The notes under the pieces are model-generated. The model was not told where the DNA came from. It saw nothing but the letters and a program-made list of their open reading frames with translations, and searched no databases. Positions 60,258 to 64,000 of a stretch of 64,000 nucleotides of DNA are shown piece after piece. The number at the start of each line of letters is the position of its first letter. Position 1 is the stretch's first letter. The stretch is from contig CAWVKS010000003.1 of the NCBI GenBank assembly GCA_963930055.1, forward strand, positions 1 to 64,000. Reading direction: 5' to 3'. The position numbers and the translations under genes were made by a program. The stretch comes from Pullichristensenella sp963930055 (GTDB taxonomy: Bacteria; Bacillota; Clostridia; Christensenellales; Aristaeellaceae).

Positions 60258-60697
60258 ACGCCCATCTCCTGCGCCTTTTTGAAGGCAAATTTCAGTTTGC
60301 CGTCCTTGTCGTATCGCAACAGCTCAAACCCAAGCCCTGCCATTTTGGCCACGTCGCCATAGATCACTTCGTAGGAACGGTAGTAGTTCTCCCGCGGCAT
60401 GCTGAAACCCTGGTCGTAGTGTTTTTGCCAGATATGGTCGGGGCACTCCAGGATGTCGATGGTCACGCTATCTTCGTTCAACGCGATGTCCACGCTGCCC
60501 TCGTCCTCCTCGATGATTTCACGAAAATAGCCGGCGATGTATGGCAGGCCCCCCTGCCTGAATTTGTCCGCCAAATCGGCGTAAACATGTTCGGCAATAT
60601 GGTGCCAGTATCGCACCAGCCCCTCGTAACCGAAATTGTCCTCAAACCAGCGATAGATGATGGAGTAGCCTCCATACCATTCACGAATAGCCGCCAT
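60254..60697 (-). CDS. ATC-hydrolase-like small protein, paralog 1
   Basis: A 147-residue soluble protein (WYGGYSIIYRWFEDNFGYEG at the start; one Cys/His spot ILECPDHIWQ near 85). It shares the outline of the next protein but has far fewer Cys, so the two may form a heteromer or have split duties. The start at 60697 (MAAIREWY) has GGAGAG upstream. It lies between the NagB-like gene (16 bp) and paralog 2 (4-bp overlap). Confidence 0.55.
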   Translation of the reverse strand: MAAIREWYGGYSIIYRWFEDNFGYEGLVRYWHHIAEHVYADLADKFRQGGLPYIAGYFREIIEEDEGSVDIALNEDSVTIDILECPDHIWQKHYDQGFSMPRENYYRSYEVIYGDVAKMAGLGFELLRYDKDGKLKFAFKKAQEMGV

Positions 60698-60712
60698 GGT
60701 CAATCTCTCCTT

Positions 60713-61681
60713 TTAGCGGTATTGCCTGTTGGAATCAAATTCGATGGGCGCGGCGAAAAGCTCGGAAATATAGACCTCCGCGTCGCAGAGCTGTACCACA
60801 GAGTCGGGAACGAGCGGCGTCACCGGGCCGAAGCAGACCAGGCGGGACATGAACTTTTCCCAGCTGATGTCGGTATTGCCGATGAGGAAGTTGTGGAACT
60901 CGAAAATATGCTTGGCGTTGACAAAGTCCCTCGGCCCGATCGTTGCGGCCCGCGGGGGCACGAGGCCAATATCGCCGCTCATGCCGAAACTGGCGTGCAG
61001 CGAATTCTGCGCCAGCGTCAGTATGTGCAGGTCGGTGACGCGCGCGCCCATCTTTGTCCACTCTTCCACCGTGGGGACCTCGCCGTTTTTGACGCCGAAC
61101 GTAGGCACGGCGTCGATAAAGGAGGCGTGCCCGGACCAGCCGCAGGCGGAATAGATCACGTCGCCTTCGCCGGCATCCTCGATCATTTTTGAATAGTCGT
61201 TGATGTTTTCGTTGGTGGGGAAATGGATGTTTTCCCAGCGCGGACGAAGCTCCGGCTTGAGCTCGTTCCAGAAGAAGCGCATGAAAGCGTTGGTGAAGCC
61301 CGCGGGATATTCCGGGGGCGCGATGCGGCCGTCCTGGTCCGCCCATTCGTCCTGCGTGAACACCACCAGGTTGCGCGCGGAAACGTTGCATTTGTTGAGC
61401 AGATAAGCCACGCGCCTGTAGATGCCGGCGGGGTTGGGCAGGATCATGACCACTTTTTCGTCCTTTTCGTCGCTGTCCTTGATGCGCTTGAACATATCCG
61501 TCAGCCAGGCGTACCAGATGAAGTCGTCCTCAACCACTTCCAGCTTCCAGTTGGGGCGGGTTTTGTTCAGCGCCAGATAGTCCTCCTTTTTCATCAGGCG
61601 GCACTTGTCCAGCACCTCCACGTCGCGGAAGGGCAGGTCGGGATGCGGTTGGAATTTGAAGCTCTCACAGAAATTGCTCAT
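60713..61681 (-). CDS. NagB-like glucosamine-6-phosphate isomerase family protein
   Basis: A 322-residue protein of the NagB/6-phosphogluconolactonase fold. A phosphate-binding segment VVMILPNPAGIYRRVAYLLN (near residue 78), the catalytic-type VFTQDEWADQDG (about 108-119, matching the NagB Asp-Glu region) and an SACGWSGHASFID loop (about 190; G-x-G-H as in NagB) are visible. It is longer than NagB (about 260) with an N-terminal extension. It probably interconverts or deaminates an amino sugar phosphate in this pathway. It follows the permease gene by 27 bp. Confidence 0.78.
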   Translation of the reverse strand: MSNFCESFKFQPHPDLPFRDVEVLDKCRLMKKEDYLALNKTRPNWKLEVVEDDFIWYAWLTDMFKRIKDSDEKDEKVVMILPNPAGIYRRVAYLLNKCNVSARNLVVFTQDEWADQDGRIAPPEYPAGFTNAFMRFFWNELKPELRPRWENIHFPTNENINDYSKMIEDAGEGDVIYSACGWSGHASFIDAVPTFGVKNGEVPTVEEWTKMGARVTDLHILTLAQNSLHASFGMSGDIGLVPPRAATIGPRDFVNAKHIFEFHNFLIGNTDISWEKFMSRLVCFGPVTPLVPDSVVQLCDAEVYISELFAAPIEFDSNRQYR

Positions 61682-61708
61682 TGTTTTTTACCTCCTGAAG
61701 TGTTTTGA

Positions 61709-62662
61709 TCAGACGGAACTGACCTTGCGATAACTTGAGTAGCTGGAAGCGCCGATGATCGCCACGGTCAAAAATCCCTGCACGACCTGTTGATAATACC
61801 CGGATATCCCCAGTACGTCCAGAGCCTGTTCGACTACGGCGAGGATCATCAGGCCGATGAAACTCTCGATGGCGCCGCCTGAGCCGCCCGAGGGTTTCGT
61901 GCCGCCGATGATGACGCTGGAGACGACCGTCAGGTTGATGTCGTTGCCCGCGATGGACGTGGCCGACTGAAGGCGGATACTGGTCAGCGCGCCGGCCAGC
62001 GCGGAAGCGACGCCCACGATGACGAAGGCCAACGTCTTGTAAAACGCCACGTTGAGACCGGAATATTTGGCGACTTCGGCGTTGCCGCCCACGGCGTAAA
62101 AGTTTCGCCCCGTCTGTGTGCGCATCAGCACATAGGCGCTGCATATGCCCGCGAAGATGAACAGGAAGGGGAAGATCGTGTTGCCAAAGAGCCGGAATTC
62201 GCTGATGGCGATCGCGGTCGGGTCCACCACGCGGATGGGGTTGCCCTTGCTGATGATCAACGCCAGCCCCTTGTAGGCGTACATGGCGCCGAGCGTGCCG
62301 ATGAAGGATGACAGCCGCATGCGCGCGATCAGCGTGCCGTTGATCAGGCCCACGAGGACGCCGGTCAGGACCGTCACTGCCAGGGCGGCGACAAAGCCCA
62401 TCCGCTCCAAGGCGATGGCAAAGACGATGCCGCCCAGCGTCAGGATGGAGCCGACCGACATGTCGAATTCTCCCGCGATCAGGCAGAACGTCATGCCAAA
62501 GCCGATGATGCCCTGCATGGACACCTTCAAAAAGAGGTTCCGCAGATTGTCGCCGCCGAAGAAAGACGGCCGTGCGATGGCGACCGCCAACAGCAGAAGC
62601 GCCAGTATAGCCAGAGATTTATAGCGCTTGACAGCCGAGCGCATGTTCGTTGCGATCATCAT
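61709..62662 (-). CDS. Ribose-type ABC transporter permease 2
   Basis: A 317-residue permease of the RbsC/BPD_transp_2 family with about eight to ten membrane segments. The family signature GEFDMSVGSILTLGGIVFAI and GTLGAMYAYKGLALIISKGN are present. The ATG at 62662 follows GGAGGG and overlaps the stop of permease 1 by 4 bp. With permease 1 and the ATPase it should import a monosaccharide or its derivative; the binding protein is not in the window. Confidence 0.92.
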   Translation of the reverse strand: MMIATNMRSAVKRYKSLAILALLLLAVAIARPSFFGGDNLRNLFLKVSMQGIIGFGMTFCLIAGEFDMSVGSILTLGGIVFAIALERMGFVAALAVTVLTGVLVGLINGTLIARMRLSSFIGTLGAMYAYKGLALIISKGNPIRVVDPTAIAISEFRLFGNTIFPFLFIFAGICSAYVLMRTQTGRNFYAVGGNAEVAKYSGLNVAFYKTLAFVIVGVASALAGALTSIRLQSATSIAGNDINLTVVSSVIIGGTKPSGGSGGAIESFIGLMILAVVEQALDVLGISGYYQQVVQGFLTVAIIGASSYSSYRKVSSV

Positions 62663-63651
62663 GCTTTCCCTCCCGCGCGCCTGTTTTTCATGTAGACGTC
62701 CACCCAAACCGCCAGGATGAGAATGATGCCCTGCGCGAGTTGCTGCCCGTCTCCGCTGACGCCCAGCAGGTTCAGCACGTTGTTGATGGCGTTGTAGACA
62801 AACATGCCCACCACCGCGCGCCAGGCGTTTCCGTATCCGCCAGCGACGCTGTAGCCGCCGATCACCAGGCCGCACATGGCGTACATCTCATAGTTGTCCC
62901 CCGAAAGCGCCTTGACCGCGCCGGTGCGGGAAGCAAGCAGTATGCCGGCGATGCCGCAGCACACGCCAGAGATAACGAAGCACCTGAAGCGTGTTTTGAC
63001 GACGCTGATGCCCGCGAGCCGGCTGGCCTCGGGGTTGATGCCCACGGACATCACCTGCCGCCCGAAGCGCATGCGCCCGAGCATGATGGCAAAGATGATC
63101 GCCACTACAAGCATGATGATGACGATATTGGGGATACCGCCAAGGGAAGTCCCTTTGCCGAGCGCCTTGAAAAGCTCGCTGGTCTTTTCCCTGTAGGTGA
63201 CGTTCCCGGTGATGGCCTGCGCCAGGCCGCGGTAACCCATTTTCAGCCCGAAGGTGATCATCATGATCTCCACAGCGCGCGCCCTGGTGATATAGATAAT
63301 GAGGAAGTTCATCAAACTGATGAGCACGCCCGAGAGCAGCGCCAGGCCGATCCCGCCCAGCGTGCCGACATATTTCTGGGAGACCATCGCCACCAGCGCG
63401 CAGACCGCCATGTTGACGCCTACAGACAAATCCATGCAGCCGGAGATCAATACAAACCCCATGCCGATGGCGAGTATGCACATAACGGAGCTCTGCTTGA
63501 GTATGTTCATCAGGTTCAGCGTGGAAAAGAACCTCGGCGCGAGTATGCTGGCCACGATGACCACCACGACCATGACCGCGATGCAGGCGTATTCCGGTAT
63601 GGCCGAAAGGAATCTTTTCCATGACGGCTTTTGCTTTGCGTTCACATGCAT
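62659..63651 (-). CDS. Ribose-type ABC transporter permease 1
   Basis: A 330-residue permease of the same family (ISGCMDLSVGVNMAVCALVA; LLVASRT-like end of helix 8; GGYSVAGGYGNAWRAVVGMF). The two permeases are different proteins and probably form a heterodimeric channel. The start at 63651 overlaps the end of the ATPase gene by about 10 bp. Confidence 0.92.
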   Translation of the reverse strand: MHVNAKQKPSWKRFLSAIPEYACIAVMVVVVIVASILAPRFFSTLNLMNILKQSSVMCILAIGMGFVLISGCMDLSVGVNMAVCALVAMVSQKYVGTLGGIGLALLSGVLISLMNFLIIYITRARAVEIMMITFGLKMGYRGLAQAITGNVTYREKTSELFKALGKGTSLGGIPNIVIIMLVVAIIFAIMLGRMRFGRQVMSVGINPEASRLAGISVVKTRFRCFVISGVCCGIAGILLASRTGAVKALSGDNYEMYAMCGLVIGGYSVAGGYGNAWRAVVGMFVYNAINNVLNLLGVSGDGQQLAQGIILILAVWVDVYMKNRRAGGKA

Positions 63652-64000
63652 GGGTTTTCTTCCTCCTGCTTTTGCAAGATCATGGACATGACATTGTCGG
63701 CGGTGATATCCTCGCCGTCCAGCTCGCCTTTGATCCTGCCGTTATAAACGACCATCACACGGTCGCTCATCGCCAGCAGTTCCGGCATGTCGGAGGAGAT
63801 GAGGATGATGGACTTGCCCTCGTCGACGAGCTGGTTGATGAGATGGTAGATTTCCGCCTTGGCGCCCACGTCGATGCCGCGCGTCGGCTCGTCGAGTATG
63901 AGGATGTCGCAGCTTGTATACAGCCACTTCGCCAGCACGACTTTCTGTTGGTTGCCGCCGGAGAGGAAGATGACCCGCTGGTTGATGGATGGCGTCTTGA
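63642..64000 (-). CDS. Sugar ABC transporter ATPase (C-terminal part only)
   Basis: The last 119 codons of an RbsA/MglA-type ATPase: FLSGGNQQKVVLAKWL (signature motif of the second domain), ILILDEPTRGIDVGAKAEIY (Walker B and D-loop) and IILISSDMPELLAMSDRVMV. The 5' part and the operon promoter lie right of the window. Confidence 0.93.
   Translation of the reverse strand, partial: KTPSINQRVIFLSGGNQQKVVLAKWLYTSCDILILDEPTRGIDVGAKAEIYHLINQLVDEGKSIILISSDMPELLAMSDRVMVVYNGRIKGELDGEDITADNVMSMILQKQEEENPCM

Overview
The window looks like a GC-rich member of the Clostridia (Bacillota). The evidence is an alpha2-type glycyl-tRNA synthetase, PPDK, Der, PlsY, strong GGAGG ribosome binding sites, TTGACA/TATAAT promoters, and an integrative conjugative element (ICE) of the CD1110/CD1112/CD1115 type. 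A Christensenellales-like gut bacterium is possible, but that is only an impression.

Region 1 (1-9.6 kb) is one end of an ICE. A leftward operon carries a replication/HTH protein, PcfB, VirD4, Maff2, VirB6, a radical SAM protein, PrgI and the first part of VirB4. It is followed by two decayed large serine recombinase genes. Region 2 (10.1-12.1 kb) is a PfkB sugar kinase and a six-gene tRNA operon (Val, Asp, Phe, Gly, Cys, Ser) with a clear promoter and terminator.

Region 3 (12.2-22.8 kb) is a mosaic island. It holds a 1496-residue Rhs protein with a tryptophan-rich 11-residue repeat tip and a small membrane protein behind it, an IS256 remnant, broken gene ends, a tyrosine integrase, an orphan Rhs tip with a lipoprotein behind it, and an NlpC/P60 cell-wall hydrolase. 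The integrase, orphan tip and lipoprotein lie between duplicated pieces of the NlpC gene's 5' end. The tip repeats about 300 bp of Rhs core and starts exactly behind the integrase stop codon. I read this as a possible mobile toxin-tip/immunity cassette, and it is the best candidate here for an undescribed system.

Region 4 (23-28.6 kb) has a secreted inhibitory-type serpin, a RelE/ParE toxin-antitoxin pair, an IS110 transposase with a structured leader (candidate bridge RNA), a cobalamin riboswitch with an orphan B12-binding protein, a decayed gene and a VOC protein. Region 5 (28.9-55.1 kb) is ordinary chromosome: GlyRS, an ECF sigma/anti-sigma operon, ABC-F, a methyltransferase, cytidine deaminase, an HTH/PHP/HD operon, a TetR-controlled antiporter, an aldo-keto reductase, two AraC regulators, a metallo-beta-lactamase lipoprotein, xylulokinase, PlsY, Der, a DUF512 protein and PPDK.

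Region 6 (55.8-64 kb) is one leftward operon with mostly overlapping or closely spaced genes. It encodes a ribose-type ABC importer (ATPase cut by the window edge), a NagB-like protein, two paralogous small proteins resembling ATC hydrolases, NagA, a TIM-like isomerase, a SIS protein and an FGGY kinase. It is probably a catabolic pathway for an amino sugar or related compound.

A non-coding repeat family of about 130-204 bp occurs five times (11.1, 28.65, 42.3, 55.3 and 55.5 kb), each time beside a terminator-type hairpin. At two loci the host hairpin itself is duplicated on both sides of the repeat.
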